Source: DATLMR01 sp035634255
GTDB taxonomy: Bacteria; Acidobacteriota; Blastocatellia; UBA7656
Length of the DNA: 64,000 nucleotides
Reading direction: 5' to 3'
Assembly: GCA_035634255.1 (NCBI GenBank)
Contig: DASQDI010000034.1
Span: forward strand, 62,001 to 126,000
Part shown: positions 54,265 to 62,394 of the stretch, piece after piece
Numbering within the stretch: position 1 is the first letter of the stretch
Layout: every line of letters begins with the position of its first letter
Notes under the pieces: model-generated
Seen by the model: only the letters and a program-made list of their open reading frames with translations
Told to the model about the DNA's origin: nothing
Database searches by the model: none
Position numbers and translations under genes: made by a program

Positions 54265-55692
54265 TCACTTGACGCTTCGGGGGGGGCGGCATTTCCAGTA
54301 GTAGTTGGTAAAGCCTTCGGCGTCGTACAGGCGGCGGAAGGTCATCTCAACGTCCTGATCTATCTTCACCTCCGACGGGTCGCGGTCCGTCATCATAAGG
54401 TAGGCCCTGCCCCCGCCCTCGAAATCGACCACGCTCATGACTGTCGGGGGGTCGGGGTCGACGTTGAGGAAGTCCACGGTGAAGGTGAAGAGGCGCGCGG
54501 TCTTACCGGCCAGGGGGACGCTTTCGAACTTGTCCCTGGCCTGGCACCCGATGCACACGCGCTGGCGCGGGTACTGCACCTTCCCGCATTCGAGGCAGCG
54601 GCTGCCATGAAGCTTGTATATCTCGTCGCGCCTGCGCCACGTCTGCGGGGCCGAAGCCGAAGGGGCCTGCCGCCGCGCCGCCTCCGTCTCGATCAGCTCG
54701 CGGAACTTCGCGTACCGCTCGTAACTGTCCAGGTAGCTCTTTGAAGCGAGATGGCCGCGCACCCCTCTGCGGCCCGTCGATCTGTACCTGTCTATCTCTT
54801 CCGTCACTTCAAACAGCAGCGCGTCGCACCCGCTGCCGTACCCGACGACCAGCAGCTTATCGCCCGCGCGAGCCTCTTCGAGCACGGACGAAAGGACCAG
54901 CATAGGCATGGCCGTCCCGGTGTTGCCGACCGAGCCGAAGAGGTGATCGGGCACCTGCTCGGCACCGAGCCCCAGACTTTTCGCGGCCGCCCCCAGAGAG
55001 CCGGGGTCCGGCGCGTAGAAGATCGCCTTCGAGATCTCTCCGGGGCCGATTGCGCTGCGCTCGAACAACTCGCCTACGGTGCTGCGGACCACTCGGAGAT
55101 ACCCCTGGGTCACACTGAACCGCTCCTCCCACCCGGAGACGAACCTGTCGTCGTCCTTCCGCCAAACGTCCGTGATCTCGTCGATTGCCGAATGGCTGGC
55201 GAGCAGTTTCGCGATGACCCGGTCGTTCCCCACTTCTACGGCGGAGGCGGCGTCGCCGAATAACCGCTCCCCCGACGACTTCGGCGGGGCGAGGCGCGTG
55301 TCGGACGCGGCGACGATGACGCGCGAGGCGGCACCCGCCTGCACGGCGTCGAGCGCCGCACGAATGGCCGTGGTGGCCGATCTCAGGGAGCCCGTGTAGT
55401 CGGCGGTCCTCGTGTCGTGGCGAAGGTCCGCGACCGTCGCGATCAAAGCGGAAGCCTGTTTTTCGCTGTACGGGGAGGTCGTGGTCGCGTACAGCAGGCC
55501 GTCCACCTCGCGCCCTTCCCTGCCGCCGAGCAGGTCGCGCACGGCCTCGACGGCCATCGTGAGCGAGTCTTCGTCCACGTTCGCGACCGCTCGCTCGCCC
55601 TCACCCGCGCGCCCGCCCCATGCTCTCGCGATCTCTTTATGGGCCAGCCGGTAAAAAGGTATGTATGCTCCTGACGCCGTAATGCCGGTCAT
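54265..55692 (-). CDS. Thiolase-like (KAS III/HMG-CoA synthase-like) protein fused to DUF35 zinc-ribbon/OB domain
   Basis: 475 residues. The N-terminal two-thirds is a thiolase-fold condensing-enzyme domain (ITASGAYIPFYRL; VIVAASDTRLAPP; FGSVGNTGTAMPM). The C-terminal third is a DUF35 module: a four-cysteine rubredoxin-like zinc ribbon (SRCLECGKVQYPRQRVCIGC, about 360-380) and an OB-fold. At the position where the nucleophilic Cys of HMG-CoA synthase is expected (before K/R-AGTxA), I read Leu103 in YTGSLRSATTAI, so ordinary Claisen condensation is doubtful. Thiolase-DUF35 pairs that lack the nucleophile act as retro-aldolases in steroid side-chain degradation (Ltp2-ChsH2), which is a possible analogy. 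ATG 55692 follows GGAGAGGATTC. Confidence 0.83.
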   Translation of the reverse strand: MTGITASGAYIPFYRLAHKEIARAWGGRAGEGERAVANVDEDSLTMAVEAVRDLLGGREGREVDGLLYATTTSPYSEKQASALIATVADLRHDTRTADYTGSLRSATTAIRAALDAVQAGAASRVIVAASDTRLAPPKSSGERLFGDAASAVEVGNDRVIAKLLASHSAIDEITDVWRKDDDRFVSGWEERFSVTQGYLRVVRSTVGELFERSAIGPGEISKAIFYAPDPGSLGAAAKSLGLGAEQVPDHLFGSVGNTGTAMPMLVLSSVLEEARAGDKLLVVGYGSGCDALLFEVTEEIDRYRSTGRRGVRGHLASKSYLDSYERYAKFRELIETEAARRQAPSASAPQTWRRRDEIYKLHGSRCLECGKVQYPRQRVCIGCQARDKFESVPLAGKTARLFTFTVDFLNVDPDPPTVMSVVDFEGGGRAYLMMTDRDPSEVKIDQDVEMTFRRLYDAEGFTNYYWKCRPPRSVK

Positions 55693-55724
55693 GAATCCTC
55701 TCCAACGGTGTTGTCTCAGTCCAT

Positions 55725-56510
55725 TCAAAACAGCCCGTGCGCCCTGCGCTCCTGAGCACGCGAGGGGTGGACCAGCTCAAGGAACAGGGCGATCCTGTCG
55801 GAAGGGCGCGCGACGCCTTCATCATAGAGAGCGTCTTCGAGCAGGTCCAGGGCCTCCGCCAGAGGCTCGGGCCGGTTGAGCGTCAGCGCCTCTATCAAAA
55901 GCCTCCCGGCTCGCGCGGGGTCTTCGAGCGTGGACAGTTCCTCTTCGAGCCAGTGGTCGAGCGGCACCCACCCCCACTCAAGGGCGAAGAGGACGCGGGA
56001 GAGCGCCTTCGCTCCGCGGGCGAGGATCAGACGGAGCGCCGTGTCGTTGGCGCGCCGCACAGTCTTGACCGCGCGCCTCTGCGCGGCCCATGCGTCGACG
56101 GTCGCATGCAGGAGCCGCTTGTGCCTGAAATCGGGGTCCATCCGCGCGGCCCTGTCGACGGCCTCGCGCACCTCCCCGGTCCTGTCGAAGATCACGCGCG
56201 CGCTCTCGTAAGGCCAGTGGTCGAGGTCTCTGGGGGAGTCGATCTTCTGCGCGAATTCGGAAAGGGTCGTGTAGAGAGCGTCGTAGACCACTTTGGCATT
56301 AGCGCCCTCGCCTTTGACCAGGTACTCGTGGCAACGCGCGGGCTCTATCTTCGCGAACGCCTCTTCCTTGAAGACCACTTCGAGGTCGTCGTCGGAGAGC
56401 TCGTCGTCATGGCCGAGGCTCTTCGAGCCCGTCATTATCACGCCCAAAATATCGGGCACCGACTTCCACTCGGCCAGTTTCGCTTCCGTCTCGGGAAATA
56501 GATCACGCAT
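55725..56510 (-). CDS. Nucleotidyltransferase-fold protein
   Basis: 261 residues. The N-terminus has the pol-beta-type signature GVIMTGSKSLGHDDELSDDDLEVVF (glycine-serine followed by acidic metal ligands). The rest is helical (ALRLILARGAKALSRVLFAL), resembling DUF4037-type or antibiotic-nucleotidyltransferase-like proteins. It is 32 bp upstream of the thiolase gene and belongs to the operon by position, although such a fold is unexpected in an acyl-CoA pathway. The ATG lies only 8 bases from a palindromic repeat arm and lacks a recognisable ribosome-binding site. Confidence 0.72.
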   Translation of the reverse strand: MRDLFPETEAKLAEWKSVPDILGVIMTGSKSLGHDDELSDDDLEVVFKEEAFAKIEPARCHEYLVKGEGANAKVVYDALYTTLSEFAQKIDSPRDLDHWPYESARVIFDRTGEVREAVDRAARMDPDFRHKRLLHATVDAWAAQRRAVKTVRRANDTALRLILARGAKALSRVLFALEWGWVPLDHWLEEELSTLEDPARAGRLLIEALTLNRPEPLAEALDLLEDALYDEGVARPSDRIALFLELVHPSRAQERRAHGLF

Positions 56511-56518
56511 AGATTTAA

Positions 56519-56611
56519 GCAGGGGTCAGGGGCCGGGATTCAGGGGAGGAAAGGAATTCTATAAAGAGAGTCTCTTATCACCCCTGAATCCTGACTCCCG
56601 GCCACCGGCCC
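56519..56611. repeat. Palindromic repeat copy 4, inverted core
   Basis: Left arm CAGGGGTCAGGGGCCGGGAT, core reads GAATTCTATAAAGAGAG (56555-56571), the reverse complement of the core in copies 2 and 3, and right arm TGAATCCTGACTCCCGGCCA. It occupies the gap between the SDR and nucleotidyltransferase genes. Confidence 0.82.
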
Positions 56612-56617
56612 CGACGC

Positions 56618-57352
56618 CTACACCCCCCACGCGCCGCTCAGGTGAATGTTCGCGCCGTTGACATAGCGGGCCTCTTCCGACAGGAGGTAACAGGCCGCCG
56701 CGGCCGCGTCATCCGTGCTGCCGACGTAGCCCGCCGGTATGTTCTTTATCATCTTCTCCATCTCTTCCAGGGGCGCGCTGCCGGAATCTATAAACCCCGG
56801 AGAGATCGCGTTAACGGTTATGCCATGCGGGGCCAGGACCTTGGCAAGCGAGCGGGTGAGCACCAGCACGCCCGCCTTCGCGATGTAATGCGCCGTGACG
56901 AATGGCTGCCCGACGTGCTGGTCGGCGTTCGCCATGCTGAAATTTATTATGCGGCCCCACCTGCGCTCTTTCATCCCCGCGGCCACGGCCCGGCTCAGGT
57001 AGAAGACCGGGTGCAGGTTGTTGTCGAACATCTCGTGCCAGCCTTCGACGGTCTCTTCCAGCAGATTGACGCGGTGATAAGGCCCCGCGCAGTTTATCAG
57101 AGCGTCCACGCGGCCCCACTCGGATTCGACCCTGCGCACGAGGTGCTCGGCCTCGTTCACGTCCGACACGTCGGCGCGCTCGGTCATCGCCCGCGCGCCC
57201 TTCTGCCGGATCGTTTCCGCGAGTTCCAGAGCCTGCGCCTCGCTCGTGCGATAGCACGTCGCGACCGCCCACCCCCGCTCGGCCAGCGCGAGGGCGATGG
57301 CCCGCCCGATGCCGCGAGCGCCTCCGGTTATCAGAGCGACTCTCTCTTCCAT
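56618..57352 (-). CDS. 3-oxoacyl-ACP reductase-like SDR
   Basis: 244 residues. Classical SDR: TGGARGIGRAIALALAERG, INCAGPYH, and the catalytic YIAKAGVLVLTRSLA. FabG-like proteins reduce 3-oxoacyl-CoA or -ACP. The serine of the usual Ser-Tyr-Lys triad reads FSMANADQHVG, so Ser is present. The frame is open 178 codons further upstream, but GGAGAGGT just before ATG 57352 and the family length fix the start. It is 14 bp after the MaoC gene and co-directional. Confidence 0.9.
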   Translation of the reverse strand: MEERVALITGGARGIGRAIALALAERGWAVATCYRTSEAQALELAETIRQKGARAMTERADVSDVNEAEHLVRRVESEWGRVDALINCAGPYHRVNLLEETVEGWHEMFDNNLHPVFYLSRAVAAGMKERRWGRIINFSMANADQHVGQPFVTAHYIAKAGVLVLTRSLAKVLAPHGITVNAISPGFIDSGSAPLEEMEKMIKNIPAGYVGSTDDAAAAACYLLSEEARYVNGANIHLSGAWGV

Positions 57353-57366
57353 ACCTCTCCTGCAAC

Positions 57367-57831
57367 TCAGGCGTAGTACCGCACGAGCCACTCGGCGACG
57401 AGCGCGGGCTTCGGCGCGTTCTCTATTTCGACCGTGACGCCCCAAGTCAGCTGAATGCCGCCCTGGACTTCTTCGACCGACTGGAGCGTGAAGCGCCCCC
57501 GCACGCGGGAGCCGACCGTGACGGGCGAGACGAAGCGGACTCGGTTGAGCCCATAATTTATCCCCATTTTGAAGTCGCCCTTCACCGCCACCGCCTCCGA
57601 AGCTAAATGCGACAGCAGAGAGAGCGTGAGAAACCCGTGCGCTATGGTCGCGCCGAACGGGGAGTTCGTCTTCGCGCGCTCCGCGTCCACGTGAATCCAC
57701 TGCCGGTCTTCGGTCGTCTCCGCGAAATCGTTGACGCGCGATTGCGAGACTTCCAGCCACTCGCTCGTTCCCACCTCCTGCCCGACCAATCCCTTCAGTT
57801 CTTCCACCCCTTCGATAACTCGTGCAGGCAT
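57367..57831 (-). CDS. MaoC-family enoyl-CoA hydratase
   Basis: 154 residues, single hot-dog-fold domain. The catalytic R-hydratase pattern is visible: VNDFAETTEDRQWIHVD with the Asp and His, then SPFGATIAHGFLTLSLL. It hydrates 2-enoyl-CoA to (R)-3-hydroxyacyl-CoA. AAGGAGGCATT before the ATG is one of the strongest ribosome-binding sites in the cluster. It follows the CoA-transferase by 60 bp and precedes the SDR by 14 bp, a logical hydration/oxidation pair. Confidence 0.93.
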   Translation of the reverse strand: MPARVIEGVEELKGLVGQEVGTSEWLEVSQSRVNDFAETTEDRQWIHVDAERAKTNSPFGATIAHGFLTLSLLSHLASEAVAVKGDFKMGINYGLNRVRFVSPVTVGSRVRGRFTLQSVEEVQGGIQLTWGVTVEIENAPKPALVAEWLVRYYA

Positions 57832-57891
57832 AATGCCTCCTTATAAATATTTCATCCCATCGAATCCCGCCACGCCGACGCCGCACAGGCG

Positions 57892-59112
57892 TTACACAGC
57901 GCCCGCCTCGCGGAGGTCGGAGATCTCTGACGGCGTGAAGCCGAGCTCCGAGAGCACCTCGCGGGTGTGCTCGCCCAGAGCGGGCGCGCGGCCCGGCCCT
58001 TCCGCCTCGGCCCCGCTCACCCTGACCGCCGTGCGGGAGAGCGTGACCGGCTTCGGACTGCCGGGGAAGTCCGCCTCTTCGAGCAGGTTTCTCGCCCGCA
58101 CCTGCGCGTCCGCGAGCACGTCGTCGAGATTATAGACCGGGCCGCAGGGTATCCGCGCGCGTTCGAGCGCGGCGATCACTTCGTCGCGAGTGCGCGCGGA
58201 GCACCAGTCGCTCATGACCTCGTTGATCAGCCCGCAATTATTCGCGCGCGTGATGTCGTCGCGGCACCGCGGGTCGTCTATCAGGTCTTCGCGCTCGACC
58301 AATCGCGCCCAGCGGCGGAACATGGCGTCGCCAATCGCCTGCGCGATGACCCAGCCGTCGCGCGCGCGGTAAATGTCGCTCGGGGCCGCGTAGTAGCTCG
58401 CGTTCCCCTGCTGTTCGCGCGTTATTCCCGAGGCGGTTTTTTCGGCCAGAAACGGCTGCATGAAGGCCACGGCCGTGGCCAGAAGTGACACGTCGATCAC
58501 CCTCCCCCGCCCCGTCTCCCGGCGGTCGTACAGCGCGACCATCGCGCCGAAGGCCGCGTGCAGAGCCGTGCCGTAATCGACGAAAGGGACGATGTCGCGC
58601 ACGGGCGTGCCGGGGAATCCGGTCAGGCTCATGGCCCCGCTCATCGCCTGCGCGACCGTGTCGAACCCGACGCGGCCGGCGTACGGCCCGTCGGGGCCGA
58701 AGGCGCTCGCCATCACCAGAATGATGTCCGGCCTGATCTCGCGCAGGGAGTCGTAATCGAGCCCGAGCTTCTTCATCACGTCGAGCGGAAGGTTGACCAT
58801 GACGATGTCGGCGCCGAGGACGAGGCGGCGGATGACCTCGCGGCTCGCGGGATGCGTGAAGTCGAGCGTTATCCCGCGCTTTCTTCGATTCACGTTCAGG
58901 AAGAGGCCGCCCTCGCCGCTTTCGACGACCGGGCCCACGTAGCGGTCTTCGCCGCCCTCGCGCCGCTCCACGCGGATCACGTCCGAGCCCATGTCAGCGA
59001 ACAGCTCGGCGCAGTAAGGCCCGGCGATGAACCGCCCGAAATCTATCACGCGAATGCCGTCAAGCGGACCTGCCACGGGAGCCTTCACCTCTTCAGCCTT
59101 TCCTGAACACAC
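57892..59112 (-). CDS. CaiB/BaiF (class III) CoA-transferase
   Basis: 406 residues. Family landmarks: PLDGIRVIDFGRFIAGPYCAELFADMGSDVIRVE at the N-terminus, then GLFLNVNRRKRGITLDF and DYGTALHAAFGAMVAL. It moves CoA between carboxylic acids and their thioesters and would activate the substrate of the downstream hydratase and SDR. The start may be GTG 59112, or GTG 59088, which has AGGAAAGG eight bases upstream. It is the first gene of the minus-strand operon and divergent from an acyl-CoA dehydrogenase. Confidence 0.92.
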   Translation of the reverse strand: MCSGKAEEVKAPVAGPLDGIRVIDFGRFIAGPYCAELFADMGSDVIRVERREGGEDRYVGPVVESGEGGLFLNVNRRKRGITLDFTHPASREVIRRLVLGADIVMVNLPLDVMKKLGLDYDSLREIRPDIILVMASAFGPDGPYAGRVGFDTVAQAMSGAMSLTGFPGTPVRDIVPFVDYGTALHAAFGAMVALYDRRETGRGRVIDVSLLATAVAFMQPFLAEKTASGITREQQGNASYYAAPSDIYRARDGWVIAQAIGDAMFRRWARLVEREDLIDDPRCRDDITRANNCGLINEVMSDWCSARTRDEVIAALERARIPCGPVYNLDDVLADAQVRARNLLEEADFPGSPKPVTLSRTAVRVSGAEAEGPGRAPALGEHTREVLSELGFTPSEISDLREAGAV

Positions 59113-59229
59113 CGCGCAGCATCCTACCTTGTGCGTCGGGTTAATTCAACCGGCCCGCGCATAGGCCGGCACAAGCCGAGAACTGAAAACTCTTTGCATC
59201 ATCAGAAACCGTGCTCTAGAGTTGTCGGC

Positions 59230-60372
59230 ATGCTTGACACTCCGTTTCTGGAAGAGTCTCACAGGAAGCTCGCCGGGCGGGCCGAAGATTTCGCGCGCCG
59301 GCGCGTGCGCGAAGAGTTCGCGGGAGAGGACGAGCGGCACGCGCGCGGCTTAACCGAAGCGCTCGCGCAAGGCGGGCTGCTCGACTACACCACCGGGGAC
59401 CCGGGCGGCTCTTCGCAAAGGCTCGACGTGCGCGCCCTGTGCGTAATCCGCGAGCGGCTCTCTTACGAATCCGGCCTGGCCGATTTGATGTTCGCCATGC
59501 AGGGGCTCGGCAGCTTCCCGATCACGCTCGCGGGGTCGGGCGAGTTGAAGCGCCGCCACCTGCCCCCGGTGCGGGCGGGCGAATCAATTGCGGCGTTTGC
59601 CATCACCGAGCCGGACGCGGGCTCCGACGTCTCAGCGATAAAGACTTCGGCCCGGCGCGACGGCGGTGACTACGTGCTGAATGGGGAGAAGACTCTCATA
59701 TCGAACGCGGGGCTCGCGGACTTCTACACGGTCTTTGCGAAGACCGACCCGGAGGGAGGGCATAAAGGCATCTCGGCTTTCGTCGTCGAGAAGAATGCGC
59801 CCGGCTTCTTCGTCAGGGAGAAGCTCGAACTGATCGCGCCGCACCCCATCGGCCGCCTCGCCTTTGAAGACTGCCGCGTTCCCGCGTCTAGCCTCATAGG
59901 CTCGGAAGGCGAAGGCTTCAGGATCGCCATGTCTACGCTCGATACTTTCCGCCCGACGGTCGGGGCCGCGGCAGCCGGGCTAGCATGGCGCGCGCTCGAC
60001 GAGGCCCTGAGCTACGCGAAACGGCGGGTGCAGTTCGGGCGGCCCATCGCCGAGTTTCAGGCCACTCAGATGAAGCTGGCCGAGATGTCTACGGAGATGG
60101 ACGCCGCGCGGCTGCTGATCTATCGCGCGGCGTGGAAAAGAGACACGCAGGAAGGGCGCTTCTCGCTCGAATCGGCGATGGCGAAGCTCTACGCGACCGA
60201 GGCGGCGCAGCGCATCATAGACTCGGCGGTGCAGATTCACGGAGGCACGGGCGTCCTCCGCGGGTCCACGGTTGAGAAGCTCTACCGCGAGGTCCGCGCC
60301 CTTAGGATTTACGAAGGCACTTCCGAGATTCAGAAGCTCGTCATCGCCGCCCAGTTATTGAAAGGGCTTTGA
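59230..60372 (+). CDS. Acyl-CoA dehydrogenase
   Basis: 380 residues, the typical length. FAD-dependent oxidation of acyl-CoA to 2-enoyl-CoA. Visible motifs: FAITEPDAGSDVSAIKT, the middle beta domain, QFGRPIAEFQATQMKLAEM, and the C-terminal AVQIHGGTGVLRGSTVEKLYREVRALRIYEGTSEIQKLVIA. In short-chain members the catalytic Glu lies in YEGTSEIQ, and this motif is intact. ATG 59230 is chosen over an earlier frame start because it matches the family's N-terminus; no strong ribosome-binding site is seen. It is transcribed divergently from the CaiB operon across about 120 bp and probably belongs to the same pathway. Confidence 0.93.
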   Translation: MLDTPFLEESHRKLAGRAEDFARRRVREEFAGEDERHARGLTEALAQGGLLDYTTGDPGGSSQRLDVRALCVIRERLSYESGLADLMFAMQGLGSFPITLAGSGELKRRHLPPVRAGESIAAFAITEPDAGSDVSAIKTSARRDGGDYVLNGEKTLISNAGLADFYTVFAKTDPEGGHKGISAFVVEKNAPGFFVREKLELIAPHPIGRLAFEDCRVPASSLIGSEGEGFRIAMSTLDTFRPTVGAAAAGLAWRALDEALSYAKRRVQFGRPIAEFQATQMKLAEMSTEMDAARLLIYRAAWKRDTQEGRFSLESAMAKLYATEAAQRIIDSAVQIHGGTGVLRGSTVEKLYREVRALRIYEGTSEIQKLVIAAQLLKGL

Positions 60373-60396
60373 AACGCACTTCCCGCGCAGCGCGCC

Positions 60397-60648
60397 CTAT
60401 TCGGCCTCGATCAGGAAGTCTATCGCCTGTAGAGCGCCGCTGACCGTGCAGGTGTGATCTATACACTCCCAGTTGCGGTCCGCCCTCCCGACCCATATCC
60501 CCGAGCCGGGGTCGATTGCTATGGATCGATCATTTCGCTCCAGGACCATGCACGGCTGCTCGACCACCTGGAGAAAGCCGGGCTCGACCTTTATGCCCCG
60601 TTGTTTGAGCATACTCTGAATGTGATTGATCGCCTGCTTCTGGGTCAT
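60397..60648 (-). CDS. Small hypothetical protein
   Basis: 83 residues from ATG 60648 (MTQKQAINHIQSMLKQRGIK), followed by a mixed alpha/beta protein with two Cys in the last third (WECIDHTCTV). No family recognised. The ATG follows directly after a hairpin and a T6 run, without a ribosome-binding site. An in-frame TTG at 60687 has GAGGG seven bases upstream and may be the real start, in which case the hairpin lies inside the coding region. A consensus promoter and about 300 nt leader precede it. Confidence 0.6.
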   Translation of the reverse strand: MTQKQAINHIQSMLKQRGIKVEPGFLQVVEQPCMVLERNDRSIAIDPGSGIWVGRADRNWECIDHTCTVSGALQAIDFLIEAE

Positions 60649-60706
60649 AAAAAACGCGGGGCGTAGAACTTTAACCTCCCCAGGCAAAGCTATTCCCTCT
60701 ACGCCC
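60649..60706 (-). terminator. Terminator/attenuator-like hairpin before the small gene
   Basis: Minus-strand GGGGCGTAGA (60706-60697) pairs perfectly with TCTACGCCCC (60667-60658), then GCG and TTTTTT (to 60649). The loop is long (about 29 bases) and contains GGGGAGG. It could terminate an upstream RNA or attenuate the small gene. Confidence 0.55.
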
Positions 60707-60969
60707 CTTCTCAAGACGCAAGCAGTTGAGGAAGAATTCCGAAGCTAATCCGCCCTGAATCCGTGGGTTTTATTGCCGACTCGACGAACCTCTCACGCCT
60801 CCCCGGGCTTGCAGGACAATCGCACCTCCCCGCCAAACGATTCGCGCTTCGCTATTGAGCGAACCTTTGTCGTGTGATACAAACAAGAGCCTTGCGGGAC
60901 TGACGCAGTGGCAGGCATTCAGCCCCGCATTAGCACAGCACTCATTCCCGCTTAACCGGGAACGGCGAG
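60649..60969 (-). ncRNA. Candidate structured leader RNA or small RNA
   Basis: A minus-strand transcript from the promoter at 60970-60999 to the T-run at 60649 would be about 310 nt. It contains several stable stems: TTCCCG-loop-CGGGAA, GCGGGGCTGA with TCAGTCCCGC, TTCGCT-CAAT-AGCGAA, and the terminal hairpin. It matches no riboswitch, 6S, SRP or RNase P motif I can recognise by eye, and no ORF in the leader looks coding. Existence as a functional RNA is inference. Confidence 0.4.
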
Positions 60970-60999
60970 ATAGTAGACCATCCTCTTGAGGAATGTCAA
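60970..60999 (-). promoter_or_regulatory. Sigma-70 promoter of the 60.6-61.0 kb leader
   Basis: Minus strand TTGACA (60999-60994), 18 base spacer, TACTAT (60975-60970). One perfect hexamer and one near-perfect, facing the small hypothetical gene at 60397. Confidence 0.65.
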
Positions 61000-61032
61000 C
61001 TACTTTCTGCCGCTTCCACCCCAGGGAGGCGA

Positions 61033-61416
61033 ATGGAAGAATTGATAAAGCTGATACAGCAAGTCATGAGGGAGAAAGGATTATCGGTATTGCAAATCCA
61101 GAAGCGAAGCGGAGACAAGATCAAGGACTCGTTCATCTCGGACATTCTCAAAGGTAAGACCAAGACCCTGAGCGTCGAGAAGGTTCACGCGCTGGCCGAA
61201 GGGCTGGGGGTCGACAGTATCGACGTGTTCAAAGCCGCCAGCGGCAATGCCGTAAAGTTTGTCAACACCGAGCCGTGGCCCCCAAGGATGCTCCTCAAGA
61301 CGATGGAGCAGGTGGTGGACAACCCGCAGCTCACGAAGATCATGCTGTCACTGTCGAAAATGAAGCCTTCAAAAATAAAAGCGATTCTGAAGATAGTCGA
61401 GTCGGAGAAAGACTGA
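61033..61416 (+). CDS. XRE-type helix-turn-helix regulator
   Basis: 127 residues. An N-terminal HTH (about 5-65): MREKGLSVLQIQKRSGDKIK, then DSFISDILKGKTKTLSVEKVHALAEGL, the pattern of the lambda-repressor/XRE fold. The C-terminal 60 residues are helical (MLSLSKMKPSKIKAILKIVE), likely for dimerisation. CCAGGGAGGCGA precedes ATG 61033. It is divergent from the structured leader and small gene at 60.4-61.0 kb, so it may regulate that promoter. Confidence 0.82.
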   Translation: MEELIKLIQQVMREKGLSVLQIQKRSGDKIKDSFISDILKGKTKTLSVEKVHALAEGLGVDSIDVFKAASGNAVKFVNTEPWPPRMLLKTMEQVVDNPQLTKIMLSLSKMKPSKIKAILKIVESEKD

Positions 61417-61604
61417 CCCCGTTTCCGTCTTTCGGAGGAACCCTCCCACGCCATCACCGGACCGTCAGGGTCGCGGTAACCTAAGGGCCGCCCTGGGGCC
61501 TCCTTCTCCCGGTTTCAAAATCCCCCGGACAGGAGAAGACTATCCGACCAGAGTGGTCGCCGGCCCTCCGTTTATTTAGCGCGCCCTGACGGAGCTTAAA
61601 GATA

Positions 61605-62267
61605 TTAGAACTCGATCCTCAGGATCGGGACCGTCCCCGGAGCGCTGCCGCCCGGACGGGAGGGGTCTTCGAACAGGTCGCGGCGGCCTCCGCCCGGCCC
61701 GAAAGCGGCTTCCTCAAGGATGAGGCTCTCCGGCAGCGGGCTGGCGCGCCGCACTTCCTGAATGAAGCGCCTATAGTTCGCGTCCGTGCGCGCTCTGGCG
61801 TCGGCGAAGAAAGTCTCGATGACGACCGCCTGTTTCTCCGCGGGTAGGTCGTGGATCGACCTGGCCCGGAGGTCCGCTTCAGTCACGTCGTAGGCGGCGT
61901 TGCGGGAGCCCGAGCCGATGGCGGCCCCGACCTGGTGCCACAGGGAGTCGGAAATGTACTGCGTCCCTTTCGTCTGATACTGCCAGACGTGTGCCAGCTC
62001 GTGGATCAGGGTCTGACGATCAATAGAGCCATCCATAGGAATGCGTATGAAATTCCCCAGAGTCGTGGGGGCGTTGGCGACTACCGCGTGAACCACTCGG
62101 ACCTTGTCCAGATCGATGGAATGCTCGAAGACGAATTCCGCGTCTCTGCGCTCTTCATGGAAGAGCGGCCTGCCCCCGAGCGAGAGCGCATTGCCATGAA
62201 GGGCCGAAAACAGCTCAAGAGTCGGAAACCGCACGCGAACTTGAGGAGGATTCGTTCTGTCTGACAT
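61605..62267 (-). CDS. HExxH (DUF4157-like) putative metallopeptidase
   Basis: 220 residues. The zinc signature HELAHVWQ lies near residue 86 in RQTLIHELAHVWQYQTKGTQ, matching DUF4157/eCIS-core-type domains. No signal peptide. The surrounding fold is a short alpha/beta region plus a Gly/Pro-rich tail (FGPGGGRRDLFEDPSRPGG). DUF4157 domains often accompany contractile injection systems, but no such genes are present here, so this is a stand-alone copy of unknown role. Confidence 0.75.
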   Translation of the reverse strand: MSDRTNPPQVRVRFPTLELFSALHGNALSLGGRPLFHEERRDAEFVFEHSIDLDKVRVVHAVVANAPTTLGNFIRIPMDGSIDRQTLIHELAHVWQYQTKGTQYISDSLWHQVGAAIGSGSRNAAYDVTEADLRARSIHDLPAEKQAVVIETFFADARARTDANYRRFIQEVRRASPLPESLILEEAAFGPGGGRRDLFEDPSRPGGSAPGTVPILRIEF

Positions 62268-62394
62268 GTCATGGACCTCTTACTAAGTTTACCGTTATGG
62301 TGTTCGGATTATCCCTCAGACATGAGGTGATTGCAAACGGGGGGGATGGCCTCACGCCCGCGCCATTCCGCGGCGGCGTGCGCGCCTTCGGCAC

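Noticed and set aside
57353..57886. N-terminal extension of 178 codons of the SDR frame
   Set aside because: It overlaps the MaoC gene in another frame, encodes Arg/Gly-rich sequence, and the SDR has a good ribosome-binding site at its ATG 57352.
60860..60940. Cobalamin-riboswitch-like words (GCCTGCCACTG, CCCGCAAGG)
   Set aside because: The words do not occur in the order or spacing of the B12 element and the downstream gene has no link to cobalamin.
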